Positions 41,019 through 52,725 of a stretch of DNA of 64,000 nucleotides are shown here, piece by piece. Numbering within the stretch: position 1 is the first letter of the stretch; every line of letters begins with the position of its first letter. The stretch spans positions 310,001-374,000 of the forward strand of contig NW_024468936.1 of NCBI RefSeq assembly GCF_010015615.1. The letters run 5' to 3'. The notes under the pieces are model-generated. The model did no database searches and was not told the origin of the DNA. It saw only the letters and a program-made list of their open reading frames with translations. The DNA is from Cucurbitaria berberidis CBS 394.84 (lineage: Eukaryota > Ascomycota > Dothideomycetes > Pleosporales > Cucurbitariaceae). The position numbers and the translations under genes were made by a program.

Positions 41019-42228
41019 TCAAGTGCCATTTGCTTTTCTAGAAGCCTGAGGGATCGACCTTGTGCACCCGTAGCAAAGCCTGCTGCTACCCTCCGCGGAC
41101 TGGACATCAATTCCATCTTGCTGATCGCCGCCCCACCCATGAATGCCAAATCGCCCACCTGGTACAGGCATGCTGCAAAGACTGCAGTGTAGATCTGAAG
41201 TTGTGCTTGCTGCTATCTCAAGCTTTCCTGCGGTGCGGACAACGTTTGAAACTATGCTCGGAAAGTTCTCTTCGACAGACTCAAAATACTGCTTCATGAG
41301 GTCGTCGATTGTAGTGTTCTTTGAGCTCATGGAGGCTTGCGTGGCGCCCGGTGAAGACTCGTGTACAAGTGAAGCTAGTTTATTCTCTGACATGTTGATG
41401 TACGCAACTAGCTCTTTTTTGAGAACGTCGCGCAGTGGATAGTGGAAGTTCATGCCAAAGGGTGTCAGGCCGTCCGCTGTCTGCCATGGGAGGGAGAATC
41501 CTCGGCCTTTTGCAGTCTCGGCAAGAGTCTTCTCGGCCAGTCTGGTTGTACTGTCGCCCCAAAGAATGCTTTCGCATCCATTCAGCCTAGCATGCTCGAC
41601 AATCAGTCTCGTCCGGAGAGTGGTAAGAACATCTGCACGAGCCGTGGCTGAAGTGAGTGAGTCGATCAAATGTGCGAGATATTCCCCAGGAGCCAGGTTT
41701 TGCTTTCCTGTTGGCTCTGGTACCAAGTCTCGAAGAGATGCATCGTCTGGAATAAGGCGAAACACATCGTGCAGCGGCAGCGACGCATACTGATGATCCG
41801 GATAGTTTTCCCGAGTTTTTTCGAGTAGCCTGTCGGTGGGGAGGGATTCCTCGGGGTCCTGGATCGATATCACGTGTATAACGAAGCCAGTACGGCCAGT
41901 CTTGCTCCTCTGCGTTTTGAGGTGCAGGTCTAAGATGTGAAGTAGAGTGGTTGAGGCAACTCCAAAAGAGAGAGGTAACAAAATCCTACGCCGTTGGTCC
42001 TCGGCGGCGAAATTTACACGGAAAGTCTCTAAACGTTTGATACATTTTGTGTGCACATATCTGGCGAAGCAGTCGCTGGAGGAAAAAAAATTAGCATGAC
42101 AAATCACATCCCACAAGGCGCAGGGCTTACTGGCAAAGTGGCTCCGACCGCACTACAAGAACTGAGATGTTGTCCTTGCACCTGCGGCAAGGCTCAGCCG
42201 TAGCGCCTGCGACGTGTTTGCCTGGCAT
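41019..42228 (-). CDS. NCS2: Cytoplasmic tRNA 2-thiolation protein 2 (Ncs2/Ctu2)
   Basis: Two exons (42228-42131, 42075-41019) give 384 residues. Ncs2 pairs with Ncs6 to thiolate U34 of Lys, Glu and Gln tRNAs with sulfur from Urm1. Zinc-type Cys pairs are at the N-terminus (CRRC at 14-17 and CHDC after splicing) and C-terminus (CSLCSMP and CYGC). The core has the family's degenerate N-type ATP-binding region: LLPLSFGVASTTLLHIL in place of the SGG loop, which Ncs2 normally lacks. It continues with HVISIQDP, then ESILWGDSTTRLAEKTLAETAKGRGFSLP and the PLRDVLKKELVAYI block. Length and motifs agree with fungal orthologues. It shares a 329 bp divergent promoter with the PTM1-like gene. Confidence 0.94.
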
Positions 42229-42557
42229 GTTATGTGGTCGGTTGATATTGGTGTTGGAGTTGGGAGCTGTGTAAGGCTGACTGATGACCCTGGTCCCGGT
42301 GGATTGCCTTTTGCATGCGCCACACCTAGCAGGCGCGCTAGTAGCAGCTATCCGGCAAGGCGGCTTCTCTGTAGGGACGAACGCGCAAGCCAAACATTCA
42401 TACACGACCACCACAGCCTAGGCCGATGACCCATCTCTCACCAAAGGGCTTAGAAGTAGTGTTATCGCCGAAGATATCCGCGCCGCACCCCCTCGTTTGA
42501 AGACGTGCAAACGTCGAGCCGCCAGCTCCGCCAGCTGGCCTCAAGCCTCACAGAAGC
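42229..42557. promoter_or_regulatory. Divergent promoter, NCS2 / PTM1-like
   Basis: 329 bp between opposite starts. No named motif stands out. The GC-rich part near 42480-42545 is the likely leader of the plus-strand gene. Confidence 0.5.
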
Positions 42558-44385
42558 ATGAAGCCATGGTTGCGCACAGTCGCTCTGCTGCTGTTATCGA
42601 CTATAACAGCAGTAGCAGCCATAGACGTCACTTTGGTACACTCTAGAGCTCATATCATCCCAAAGAATATAGCTAAACGTGCTCCAGAACCAAAATGATC
42701 CGCAGAAGTGCTCGGGCATGTACAGCAAGAAGTCATGGGGCGGCAAGGTCGAGCCTTTTATTCTGGTCAAATTTATGAAGAACGGAGAGAAGAACAAGGA
42801 GGTCGATGATCCGACTGTTGGCGTGGCCATTTGGGAATGGAGGGACACGCTGCTGCTCGGGAAACCTGAAGACGTGGGCGTGAATGAGGTTCGTGAAGCT
42901 CCTAGGCACCCAAGGCTGAACAAACTGACAAGTGCAACAGCGCCAGTTCATGTGCGATAATGAATCCATCGATGCGCAGCTATGCAACGCCACGCACAAA
43001 GGCGAATGGATTCTGACCGACAATGCCGAAGCTGACTCTAAGATGCACATCCGCACCGCCGCCATCCAACTGAACGACCCCAAGCCCATCAACTACCCAG
43101 TTGCGAGCGGAGAGAAGAAACTGGCCATCAAGACGGGATACTACTGCGTGGCTACGTTAGGAATGCAAGAAAAGCTAGAATGGGAAGCCATTGTGACCTT
43201 CAGAAACGCATACGGGGAGCTCCCGGCTGCCCAGATTCCAAAGCTTCCCTTCTACGGCGGTATCACCATCGTGTACTTCGTCGTGTTGATCTTCTGGGGC
43301 TTCCTGTACTTTCAGAACAGGTCCGACATTCTCGCAGTCCAGAACTACATAACAGCAATTCTGGTCTTCCTGGTGGCAGAAATGCTCATGACGTGGGGAT
43401 TCTACGACTACCAGAACCGCCACGGTAATAACGTGGGTGCGAAGGTGCTCATGATTATTGTCGCCGTCTTGAACGCCTTCCGCAACTCGTTCTCGTTTTT
43501 CCTGCTCCTGATCGTGTGCATGGGATACGGCGTGGTGAAGCCCTCTCTTGGCAAGACCATGACCATAGTTCGCTGGTTGGCGGTCGCACACTTTATCTTT
43601 GGTGTCATCTACGCGGTCGCCTCGCTCACTGTTCGTCCTGACGATGCCGGCCCTCTTGTATTGCTTGTTATCCTGCCGCTTTCCGCCACCTTGACCGCCT
43701 TCTATATATGGACGCTGAACTCGCTGAACCTCACGATGAAGGATCTTATGGAGCGCAAGCAGCACGTCAAGGCCACCATGTACAAGAGGTTATGGTGGTG
43801 CATCTTGACAAGCATCATCGTCATTTTCGGATTCTTCTTCCTCAACAGCCTCACGTTTGCTGGAGCTTCAACACCAGATTTTGGGCCGACTCACTGGCAA
43901 ACTAGATGGTTTGTGTTGGATGGCTGGCTGAATTTGGTATATCTGGCAGATGTTTGCTTCGTTGCATACATGTGGCGACCAACAGCGAACAACAGGAGGT
44001 TTGCTATGAGTGATGAGGTATGTTATCGCTAAACAGAATGATCGACGGTCACCATTTACTGACAAATCTGCAGATTGCTCAAGATGACGAAGGGTTTGAG
44101 ATCGCTTCACTCCGGGACTCGTTGGATGAAGAGGACGGGCCAGAAGGTCACCCGCCATCATATGACCCAGTGCCAAGTAGGCGCAACAACAACGAGCGTG
44201 ATGTATCGCCTCTACCGGCACCACAAGCTCAGAAACCTATTGTGCCTCCTAGGGAAAGTCTCGATGGTGACACCATCTTCGCAGTAGGCGAAGACGATAA
44301 ATGGAGCGACGATGAGCTTGAGCCGGCGAGCCCAAGGGAAGGAGACAACGAACATTCAAGGTTAGCGAGTCGAAAGGATGATTAG
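42558..44385 (+). CDS. PTM1-like lung-7-transmembrane family protein
   Basis: Four exons (42558-42635, 42688-42888, 42941-44017, 44074-44385) give 555 residues. A signal peptide (MKPWLRTVALLLLSTITAVAA) is followed by a ~170-residue luminal domain, ending near GYYCVATLG. Seven membrane helices then start at ITIVYFVVLIFWGFLYFQ. The conserved MTWGFYDYQNRHGN and LLIVCMGYGVVKPSLG blocks are present. The cytoplasmic tail is acidic and Pro-rich. Family members act in Golgi/endosome traffic. Intron 1 is modelled as 42636-42687 (branch-like GCTAAAC) rather than the 37-nt alternative ending at 42672, which would be too short for fungal splicing. Confidence 0.93.
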
Positions 44386-44670
44386 AAGGCAGTCGATCGC
44401 GATAAAAGCAGGGGAGAAACTGTATCAGGAAGCGGCTCGGTCTGAGCATTGGCGTTGAAAGGGTATTGATACGTATACTGTATGGACGTACCTGTATCAC
44501 TTATGAAGCAAGCATTACTGGCGTTTTATTCGAACTTGTCGTCATCATATACTCTTCATTTGATCACTTTTGGTGTTGTATGCCATATATGCTTCGTGGT
44601 GCATGGTCGGTGAGGATTAAACTCCGCAAAAGCCGAAGCAACCGGACTTCTTGTAGTAAGAGCTTCTACC

Positions 44671-45987
44671 ATGGCGCAACCCTTCAGGCTACGCACACAG
44701 CATGAAACCATGGCTTCACTTTCGTTGTCTACTCCACTACGAAGCCCTTTGTACATATGCCATACGTGTCGAAACGGCTTGCGCTCTCTCCAAAATGCGC
44801 GCTTCGTGACGGGTCGAGCACTCAGCACTGCGTCATGGTTCAACTGCGATCTCACAACGCAACCTGCACCACTTGGTACCCGACTCAAACGAGCCATCGC
44901 TCCCTCGAAAACGAATAATTTATCAGTCGAGCGCTTCACAAGGCCACGCTCATACTCGATCACAACCCCCACATCACATATTTCTAAACCCGGCATCGCA
45001 TCCCTCCCTCACCGCCGCCTCATCTGCCTCTCGGGCCCCGACGCCGCGAAGTTCCTCCAAGGCCTGATAACAAACAATGTCGACCCTTCCCGGCATGCGC
45101 CGTTCTACTCCGCATTCCTCGACGCGCGCGGCCGAGTGTTATGGGATGTCTTCATCTGGGCATGGCCGGAGCTTTCTGCGACGGCAGGCAAAGGACACTG
45201 GGCATGCTACATCGAAATTGACGAGGGAGAGGTGGACGCACTGAAGAAGCACCTAAAGAGACACAAACTTCGGAGTAAGATCACGATTGAAGATGTGGAT
45301 AGCGAAGGACAAGGAGGCGTGCGGGTCTGGGCAGCCTGGGGCTCTACAGCCGACCTGCTGCGCAATGACGATAGTGTTCCTGCTCTCTCTGATCCTCGCG
45401 CACCGGATATGTACCGCTGTCTTGCGGGGACGGATCACGTAAGGACACAAGGGTTCGTGCCGTTGGATGCAAAAGAGTATCATTTGCAACGGTACCAATA
45501 CGGTATACCTGAGGGACCCAAGGAGATACCCAGGGAAAGCGCGTTGCCAATGGAGTGTAACATCGATTTGAGTCAAGGAATTGACTTTAAGAAGGGGTGT
45601 TATGTTGGTCAGGAGTTGACTATACGAACGAAACACACGGGTGTGGTGCGGAAACGCGTTTTGCCCATACAGCTCTATGATACCGGCGCTTCGGACACGC
45701 TTCCAGAGTCTGGCACAGACATAAAGCAGTTAGATGAAAATGGGGGCATCAAGAAGGGCCGTGCTGCAGGTAAGTTTATCGCAGGAATTGGCAACGTAGG
45801 GCTTGCGCTCTGTCGGCTGGAGAATATGACTAGCATGAAAGTCAGTGCCGAGGGAGGGAGCTGGAAGCCGGGCATCGAGTTCGGAATACAAACTGATGGG
45901 GGCATTGTCAAAGTCAAGCCGGTCTTGCATGAGTGGTTCGTGCTAAGGGAACGGGATCTGTGGGATAAGAAAAGGACGAGGATATAG
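44671..45987 (+). CDS. IBA57: Iron-sulfur cluster assembly factor Iba57/Caf17, mitochondrial
   Basis: A single exon of 438 residues. Iba57 works with Isa1/Isa2 to build [4Fe-4S] clusters for aconitase and lipoate synthase. It has the tetrahydrofolate-binding GcvT/YgfZ fold: FLQGLITNNVDPS, FYSAFLDARGRVLWDVF, and the family's signature KGCYVGQELTIRTKHTG at about 308-324, including the conserved Cys. The N-terminus is a ~90-residue Arg/Ser-rich stretch (RSLQNARFVTGRALSTAS) typical of a matrix presequence. A second ATG at 44710 could be the real start, since both give a presequence. It is preceded by only 285 bp after the PTM1-like stop. Confidence 0.95.
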   Translation: MAQPFRLRTQHETMASLSLSTPLRSPLYICHTCRNGLRSLQNARFVTGRALSTASWFNCDLTTQPAPLGTRLKRAIAPSKTNNLSVERFTRPRSYSITTPTSHISKPGIASLPHRRLICLSGPDAAKFLQGLITNNVDPSRHAPFYSAFLDARGRVLWDVFIWAWPELSATAGKGHWACYIEIDEGEVDALKKHLKRHKLRSKITIEDVDSEGQGGVRVWAAWGSTADLLRNDDSVPALSDPRAPDMYRCLAGTDHVRTQGFVPLDAKEYHLQRYQYGIPEGPKEIPRESALPMECNIDLSQGIDFKKGCYVGQELTIRTKHTGVVRKRVLPIQLYDTGASDTLPESGTDIKQLDENGGIKKGRAAGKFIAGIGNVGLALCRLENMTSMKVSAEGGSWKPGIEFGIQTDGGIVKVKPVLHEWFVLRERDLWDKKRTRI

Positions 45988-46292
45988 TCGAGATATAGCA
46001 CAAAAACGCAGATTGATATCTACACACGCAAACATGCCCCAATGACCGACCCTTTCATACGCTGATGGTTTGTGTGAGATTGCCTACTAATCGCCCAATT
46101 AGCTGACCGGCGGGGCTGTGCATTCGTGGCTTAGCTTAGCGGTTGGCCAAACGTCATTAGCCTCATTTCCACGCATCTTCAATTGCTCTTCAATCAACAA
46201 TACCCATCACAGTTTTTCTCAGAGCCTAGCTGCTATCTTTCGTTTCTTCGCAATCAGTAATCATTTCTATCTAGGAGAGCACGCTTGAAACT
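45988..46292. other. Intergenic, promoter of the oxygenase gene
   Basis: 305 bp between same-strand genes. The CT/CA-rich leader near 46180-46290 is the only visible feature. Confidence 0.5.
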
Positions 46293-47492
46293 ATGGCCGT
46301 CTTACTCCCCTCGAACTCCTCCGACCACCACTTTTCCATCTCAAATATAATCTCAAAGTTTCGGTCAAAGAAAAGAGCAGGAACGAGGGGTCATATAGAG
46401 CGAATACAGCATGAAGAGGTAGTACTAGACACTCGGCCATCGCTCATTGCCGCGCCACTATCCCTAGTCCTCCCAGAACATCAACAAACTCTCTCAAACC
46501 TCGGCTGGACAACTGTCACTTTCCCGCAACCCGCATCAGAAGCAACCGCCTCAAGCTTAGAAGACCACCATCTCGCGCCAGGTTCTCACCCACTTCAACA
46601 AGCCTATGAATCTCTCTTCGCCGCCAGCCAGGCATTCTTCGATCAATCAGACGAAGAGAAGACGATATGGAAACATAAACTCGGCTCCGAAGAAGGCTGG
46701 TCCAAGATCCAAGGAGAGAAAGAGTTCATTACCCTCCGCACCCTAGAATATTGCCCTGAAGTGCTCCGAGGCCCCGCAGAACGCTACTGGAATCTCATGG
46801 GCGCGCATCTCTCGTCTACATTGGGCCGGATATCGACATCTCTCGGTTTGCCGGATGGTGAAGAACAGGGATTGAGACAATTTGTCGGGCCTTGTGGCAC
46901 AATGCAGTCTACAGATGCAACTAAGACTGCAACCATGTTACGACTCTTTCGGTATGAAGGGTGGGACGCAAAGGTGGTTGCCGAACCACATTCCGATCTC
47001 GGCCTTCTGAGCATGGTGGTGGGCAATGTACCTGGCCTAGAGGTCTGGGACGGACGAACGTGGTTTGATGTTGAAAGAGAGGTCGAGAAGTCAGGCAAGA
47101 AGGGCGCAAGTATGCTTGCTGGGCGACAGCTTGAGAGACTAAGTAATGGACGATATCCGGCAGGGGGTCATCGGGTTGTATCTTATGGCCTGCCTGGACC
47201 AAATCTGGAAAACAACACCCCCGGAAACTCGAGTGGGGGAAAGAGGTATCGCTTCTCTATTGTCTTCGTCCTGCGCGCCCATGAACCCACCATTATCAAT
47301 TCGGACGAATTAGAAACAGAAGTTACGGGCAAATGGGTTGAACCTATTCAAGGAGTTACAGCGGGGAAATTTTACGAAGAGATTAGGGGAAGGCATTACA
47401 ACATCAATATCGACGTGAAAGAGAGGGAAAAGCAGAGAAGGAGAGTCAAGAGTGGAGCAGGGAAGGGAAGGAAGGGGGAAGGAAGATCATAG
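46293..47492 (+). CDS. 2-oxoglutarate/Fe(II)-dependent oxygenase-like protein
   Basis: A single exon of 399 residues. The double-stranded beta-helix iron site is visible: His233-x-Asp235 (AEPHSDLGLLSMV), distal His293 (GGHRVVSYGL) and the 2-oxoglutarate Arg around 318-320 (RYRFSIVFVLRAH). The IPNS-like order of these motifs and the 'LxVWDGRTWFDV' segment suit this fold. The C-terminal tail is strongly basic (REKQRRRVKSGAGKGRK), which is unusual and could bind RNA or DNA or act as a nuclear signal. The N-terminal 40 residues are basic too. The substrate is unknown, and no biosynthetic backbone enzyme sits nearby. Confidence 0.88.
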   Translation: MAVLLPSNSSDHHFSISNIISKFRSKKRAGTRGHIERIQHEEVVLDTRPSLIAAPLSLVLPEHQQTLSNLGWTTVTFPQPASEATASSLEDHHLAPGSHPLQQAYESLFAASQAFFDQSDEEKTIWKHKLGSEEGWSKIQGEKEFITLRTLEYCPEVLRGPAERYWNLMGAHLSSTLGRISTSLGLPDGEEQGLRQFVGPCGTMQSTDATKTATMLRLFRYEGWDAKVVAEPHSDLGLLSMVVGNVPGLEVWDGRTWFDVEREVEKSGKKGASMLAGRQLERLSNGRYPAGGHRVVSYGLPGPNLENNTPGNSSGGKRYRFSIVFVLRAHEPTIINSDELETEVTGKWVEPIQGVTAGKFYEEIRGRHYNINIDVKEREKQRRRVKSGAGKGRKGEGRS

Positions 47493-48221
47493 AGGTCTGT
47501 TTTGCCTGTTTTGTGTCGCAAGCGGAGATTCAGCATTTCCGACTAACCTGTCATTCATCATCGCATTCCTTCATCTCCTTTGCTGTTTCAAACTATAGTC
47601 CTTGATACCAAACATTTGAACGTTATCACTGGCATACTTAGCGTTCATAACTGGCAATACTTGTCCTGCGTCGCAACGTTTTCTCGAATCAAGTTCTCAC
47701 GCCGGCACAATTGTCTCTAGTGCTTGGAGAGCAGTACAACGACGATGCAGGGCAGTACGTACGATTCGCCACAAGTACGATGCCATGCCGATGGGGACAA
47801 TACCATATGCGACCAAGCTACCTCTCGCGGTTGCTTGCCCCGAACACGAGCATATAGCAATTTAACGTTGCAGATCCTTCTACAACCCTGATCTCGCTTA
47901 GACCATCAGTACTCAACCGAGCTTCAAGATAATCAATTCCCTACAGTTTAATCTTTTAATTCGACAAATATGTGGATCAAAAAGGTCAGCGTTCACGTGT
48001 CCGGCAAAATACTTGTCATCCTGGTATGGTCGAACAAATTAACGTTGTTGTCCTGGGCTTGCAATTTGGATCAATATGCATGACTCTAGTTGTGCATGTA
48101 GCATTTTCCACGAGTACTATTGTTAAAATTCAGGTACCCACCAACCGGGAAGGGAAGCTATAAGTGTGCAGGCAGCCACCGAACGACCCCAAATCCAACC
48201 ACTCAACTTCAGCAGTTCAAG
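47493..48221. other. Intergenic, upstream of the LPMO gene
   Basis: 729 bp. A short CT-rich leader precedes the LPMO start. Nothing else is seen. Confidence 0.5.
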
Positions 48222-48992
48222 ATGATTTGCCTCGCATCGAAGTTTGCTTTTCTCCTTCTAGGCGCTTCAAGCGCCCTTGCTCACTGGAATTACGATCGAA
48301 TCATTGTCAATGGCGAACTCATCGGGTCCTCATACCAATACATTCGCAAGACTAATAACTCCAATGAGCCCCTCCAAAACGTCAACTCCACAGACATGCG
48401 ATGCAATGCAGGAGCCTCCTCGGGCGTTGCTCTCGGTACACAGACCTACACCGTAGCCGCCGGCGACATGCTCGGCTTCGCTGTCAAAGATACATTTGGG
48501 CACCCTGGACCACAGCAAGTGTACATCTCGAAGTCCCCGGGGCCTGCAGCAGAATACGACGGATCTGGGGATTGGGCGAAGATATACAGTCTGACGTACT
48601 CATTGAACGCGAGTAGTGGTGGCAGCGATGGCCTGTTGAAATGGGCGACGCATCGCGCACGAACATTCAATTTCAAGCTTCCAGCAGAGACACCACCAGG
48701 CGAGTACCTTTTGCGCGCTGAGGGCCTTGCTTTACATGCCGCCCATAAGCCGGACAAAGCTCAGTTCTACATTGCTTGCGCACAGATCAACGTCACGGGC
48801 ACTGCTGCGAAGGGTAGTCCTGGCCCAACAATCAGATTTCCCGGGGGATATCAGTGGAACTCGACTGGTGTGTTGATACCGGAGTTCTGGAGCAGAATTA
48901 CCAACTACACGGCTGCGGGCCCGAAGTTGTGGCCAGAGGGTACGCTAGAGGCGCATGTTCTAGACGGGACGAAGAAGACTGGCGCGGATTGA
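48222..48992 (+). CDS. AA9 lytic polysaccharide monooxygenase (GH61)
   Basis: A single exon of 256 residues. A 20-residue signal peptide (MICLASKFAFLLLGASSALA) exposes His21 as the mature N-terminus, half of the copper histidine brace. The second brace His is His94 (DTFGHPGP), and the axial Tyr is Tyr183 (AQFYIACAQINV). His172 (LALHAAHK) matches the conserved second-sphere His. AA9 enzymes cleave cellulose and related glucans oxidatively with H2O2 or O2. There is no C-terminal cellulose-binding module, and the tail ends soon after a short Trp-containing segment (PKLWPEGTLEAHVLDG). It is an intronless copy. Expression is likely plant-polysaccharide responsive (family knowledge). Confidence 0.95.
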   Translation: MICLASKFAFLLLGASSALAHWNYDRIIVNGELIGSSYQYIRKTNNSNEPLQNVNSTDMRCNAGASSGVALGTQTYTVAAGDMLGFAVKDTFGHPGPQQVYISKSPGPAAEYDGSGDWAKIYSLTYSLNASSGGSDGLLKWATHRARTFNFKLPAETPPGEYLLRAEGLALHAAHKPDKAQFYIACAQINVTGTAAKGSPGPTIRFPGGYQWNSTGVLIPEFWSRITNYTAAGPKLWPEGTLEAHVLDGTKKTGAD

Positions 48993-49360
48993 GGATGCGT
49001 GGCAAAGGTTATCGGGGGAGAGCATCTGGGACATGACGGAGAGCATCGATTAGCCGCTTGCGCTACAGTTGCTTGGGCCGCTGTTTCATCGGTTTTCGAC
49101 TTCAAGATTTAAGTGACGCACGCAATCCCAGATCAAATAACAAGTAAGATTGTGTAGGTCTCTCATGAGGGGTTTCATCTTGTTCGATTTATATTACGCT
49201 GTCAGGGTCAATGATCATTGTATGTACTTGCGCAGACGTTAATAAAAACCCATGAGATGATTTGAAGTCATTAACGTTATAACAAAACTCCAAAGTATAA
49301 ATTCCCCAGATTCTAAGCAAATATCTAAAAGTGATCTAGCGTTTCAATGCGTCAAGCATC
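48993..49360. other. Gap between convergent genes
   Basis: 368 bp of AT-rich 3' sequence between the LPMO and the MFS transporter. No gene seen. Confidence 0.5.
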
Positions 49361-51238
49361 CTAGCTAGTCAACTTCTTGCCGAACGAGCTTCGTGCAACC
49401 TATTCGTTATAGTCAGTCTACTGCAGATCGCCGTGATCCAGATAAAAAACTTACAAAGCTTCTGAACCTCTTGCCAAACACATAGGCCGGAATAGTCAGC
49501 GCACAAATACCAAGGTTGATGACCGCAATCACATCAAACACCCCACGCGGTCCAACTTGTGCCATCCAGCCATTCGCATACGTCGTCGCAGCGAAAGTAA
49601 ACACGGCCTTGGTGAAATTGATAGTGACGAAAGCCTGATTCGCATCCCTCGGATGACAGTCAATGACATAAGTCAGAGACGCCGTTGTTGCAAAGGGCAC
49701 GGAAAACGAGTGTATGCTCATGAACGTAATAGGCCAGACAAGAGGAGCGCCGCTCTGAACACTCATGCCGAAGCCGAGAAACCCGACCGCCGCAAAAATT
49801 GTCGCTGGGATCATGAGTAGGAGACGGAATTCGGGTTCAAAGATGCCGTTGTTCCGGCGCGCCATGAGTTTCGCCACAGCATCGGCCGACCATCCCGAGA
49901 GAGGGGAGCTGATCAGGGCCACGGCCAGAAGCGGCAGGTTCGTGAGTCCAACTTGTCCCGGGCTGAGCATATACGGTGGCGCCGAGAATATGCTGACTGA
50001 CAGCACTGAGATAGTGAGTAGCCAGGCGAAGTACGAGCCGTAGACAACAGTAGAGAAAAGCACAGCAGGGTAGGCGATTAGAGGAACAGGCTTCCATACG
50101 TTCTTCCAGAAGGATTCCTGAGACAAGCGGCCGTGGAAAAGACCGAGTTGTTGGCGATAGGTGTGCCTCGGTTCATCATCGTCCAGGAACGACATGTCCT
50201 TCTCATCAGGCATGAATTTCTCGCTAGTAGGACGGGGCCCGTTGTATGTCGTTTCTGCTACGAAGAAATACATGCCGAATACGATAGGAATGAAAATCAA
50301 GGCTGAGATGCCAAATGTTGCTTCGAAAGATATTCTCTCGATGATGGCACCAGCGATGGTTTGACTATATGTTATTAGAGAAGGGTGTGGTTAGGGGAAG
50401 GAAAATTAGGGGGATGTTACCCGAGAAGAACGCCACTGGCGAGCATGCATCCCCATAGACTGATGCGTGTACCTCGCTGATGTACAAAGTACAAGTCGGA
50501 GACGGACGAGGTGACGAGTGTCTCAAGGGGAGCAGAAGCCATACCTTGAATGGCTCTCATGACTGCCAATGAGACGAAGGACTATAAGGTGTTAACCCGA
50601 TTCGAGTGGACTCATTCGAGTGAGCATACCGTAGTGAAATATCCCCAGATATTGGTGGCTAGAAGTATGACGGCGGAGATGACGAAGAAAGGACGTTTGC
50701 CCCAAGCGTTTGCGCCTGCCGCAGTGAAGAACGTCGTGAAGCCAATCCAGAAGGCGAGGAAACCGATGACGAGGCTTGACACTAAGTCTATACTAACGCC
50801 GTATTTCATCGCTACGAGAGGAAGACCGGGTGTCACCATGGGACCAAGGCTAGCTAAACGTCAGCATGGAGGTCTGTAATTGGGAGATAGTGTCCTTACG
50901 CTGTCGTTACTCCGGAGCTGAAAGCCAGGATTAACATGATCGTCTCCTTCCTTGCGCGAGACCTGGCAAACATCAGATGACACGTGCAACATACATATAC
51001 ACGTAGACACTTGCCAATTAAGGGGATCATTGGGACTGTCCGAGGGCTGAGGCTGCAAAATGGTCTCGCCATCCTTCTTCAGCGAGCTTGTGTCGACTTT
51101 GGTATCTAGAATGGGATGGTCAGCAACCTACGTTCGCTTCCTATTTTATTCGGCCTTACCAATATCTGTTAGAGTGTTCATGGTAGCGGTCCCTGGAGGT
51201 GCCGCCATGTGGCGGTCTTCTAGAACACCGAAACCCAT
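49361..51238 (-). CDS. MFS transporter (DHA-like, 12 TM)
   Basis: Seven exons: 51238-51160, 51105-51015, 50962-50900, 50849-50630, 50581-50421, 50364-49455 and 49399-49361; 520 residues. Motifs: SDSPNDPLNWSRARKETI before helix 1, the loop 2-3 region GKRPFFVISA, LYFVHQRGTRISLW after helix 4, and a C-terminal half with VPFATTASLTYVIDC. It likely exports or imports small molecules; the substrate is unknown. Intron 2 uses a GC-AG donor (TG|GCAAGT); the only GT nearby breaks the frame. A charged central loop (SEKFMPDEKDMSFLDDDEPRH) separates the two halves. The small terminal exon (VARSSFGKKLTS) is the least certain part. Confidence 0.88.
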
Positions 51239-52725
51239 CTTGTCGGCTCTGGAGAACTTCCACTACGAACAAAGAAGCGAATAGGAGAAAATAAATGGAC
51301 TGCCAGCAGACCTTACGAAGATAAAAAATGGAGAAGAATAAAATGAATGGCTTTGAATGCACAGCAATTACAAAAATTAAAAGGAACGACAATGAGGCCA
51401 GCTCTTGGTGTGTTCTGGGACCGTTCTCAGCTTATCTCGTAGGGCAACGAGGCACGACTTATTCATCCAGGTTGGGCCAAGCTGGTTCGAAACGGCGATG
51501 AAGCGTCCTATTCAAAGCTCTATTGCCGCGATCCAGTCACTTGCCGTTAGTAGCTCTTGCTATGGGCCGTGATCGCCGTTGCATGACTTCCCCTAGTCGC
51601 ATGCCAAGAACTGACGATCTTTAACACACTGCATGTTTCATGATGTCCATAAGATCCTAGGGAAAGACCGAAAATCTCGGTAAGCCGCGCGGCGAGTGCA
51701 TAGAAGCAAAGTATGGATGCAGATATAGAAAGAAGCGGGTGGCTTGTTTGTAAGTACTAGGCATAAAGGATGTAGGTTCCGAATCAAGGGCAAGGGGCTA
51801 GGCGAAAGCGAGATCTCGTGAAGATTGATCCATCTACACATATTGAAAATTAGTGCTTTACAAATGGAAGTACCTAGTGTTGATGAATTCTTGGAGAAGA
51901 GTTACCATGCCGGCAAGTGGAGGCAGAAGGGAGGAACCGATGGTATGGACAGTCAGAACGCGTGACATACCTAGTCTCAGGTGTTCCACAGAGAGAACAA
52001 CGTACCATTATCGCAGGTGTTGACTGTCGATACCCACGACCTTAAGATAGACAAGATATTGTTGCAAAAGAAGGCTCCTGAGGACATCGTTTCTGGTTCC
52101 ATGTGGTTGCGACCAGAGTGGTCCTATAAATGCACGTGACAAGGCCATGAATGGATCATGGAGGCGTAAGGGTGTCAGCATAGACAAAGCCTTGATGCAT
52201 GTACAGGCATCACTGTCTTCAAACCTGGGGCTTATACCGACCGTTTGTACAGCGAATGCAGCGGTAGGGTTTGAGACCCTCGCGTGCCCTGTTGGAGTTA
52301 CATGATAAATCCGACAGTTTGTGCGTATAATTTTGTCCGTAGTTTCATAGTTTTCTCGGTGGGCTGATAATCCTATAATGCTGTAATAATATTTTGATAA
52401 TGATCAAGAAGACGATGGTTACCTATGCAGGTGATGACGGGTCCGTGGTGAACTGCTACGCTTGCCTCTTACGGAATGATTCCGACGTCATCCCGAGGTC
52501 GGTAGCCTGCTAAGAGGGGCAGAACTCATGATTGGAGAAGATGCATGGCGGGGATACTCCCAAATATCAACTACAAACCAAACTTTTTAGCCACGGTAAA
52601 TTGCTGTATTCAAGTACATATCACCAAAGCGCTTCAAGGGTTCAAACTTTCAAGCTATTTCGCCCCATCAAAACCTCAACCTCTCCCATCTTCCAACCCT
52701 TACACCAACACAAGACAACACCAAG
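51239..52725. other. Long divergent promoter region, MFS / Gfo-Idh genes
   Basis: 1487 bp between opposite starts. AT-rich and featureless by eye, with no ORF of interest. The CA-rich leader near 52660-52720 belongs to the plus-strand gene. Confidence 0.45.

Noticed and set aside
42636..42672. Alternative 37-nt intron in the PTM1-like gene
   Set aside because: Too short for fungal splicing. The 52-nt version ending at CAG (42687) has a branch-like GCTAAAC and keeps the frame.
43175..43765. 196-codon antisense ORF in the PTM1-like gene
   Set aside because: It lies opposite clear membrane helices, and its His/Glu-rich wording has no family match.
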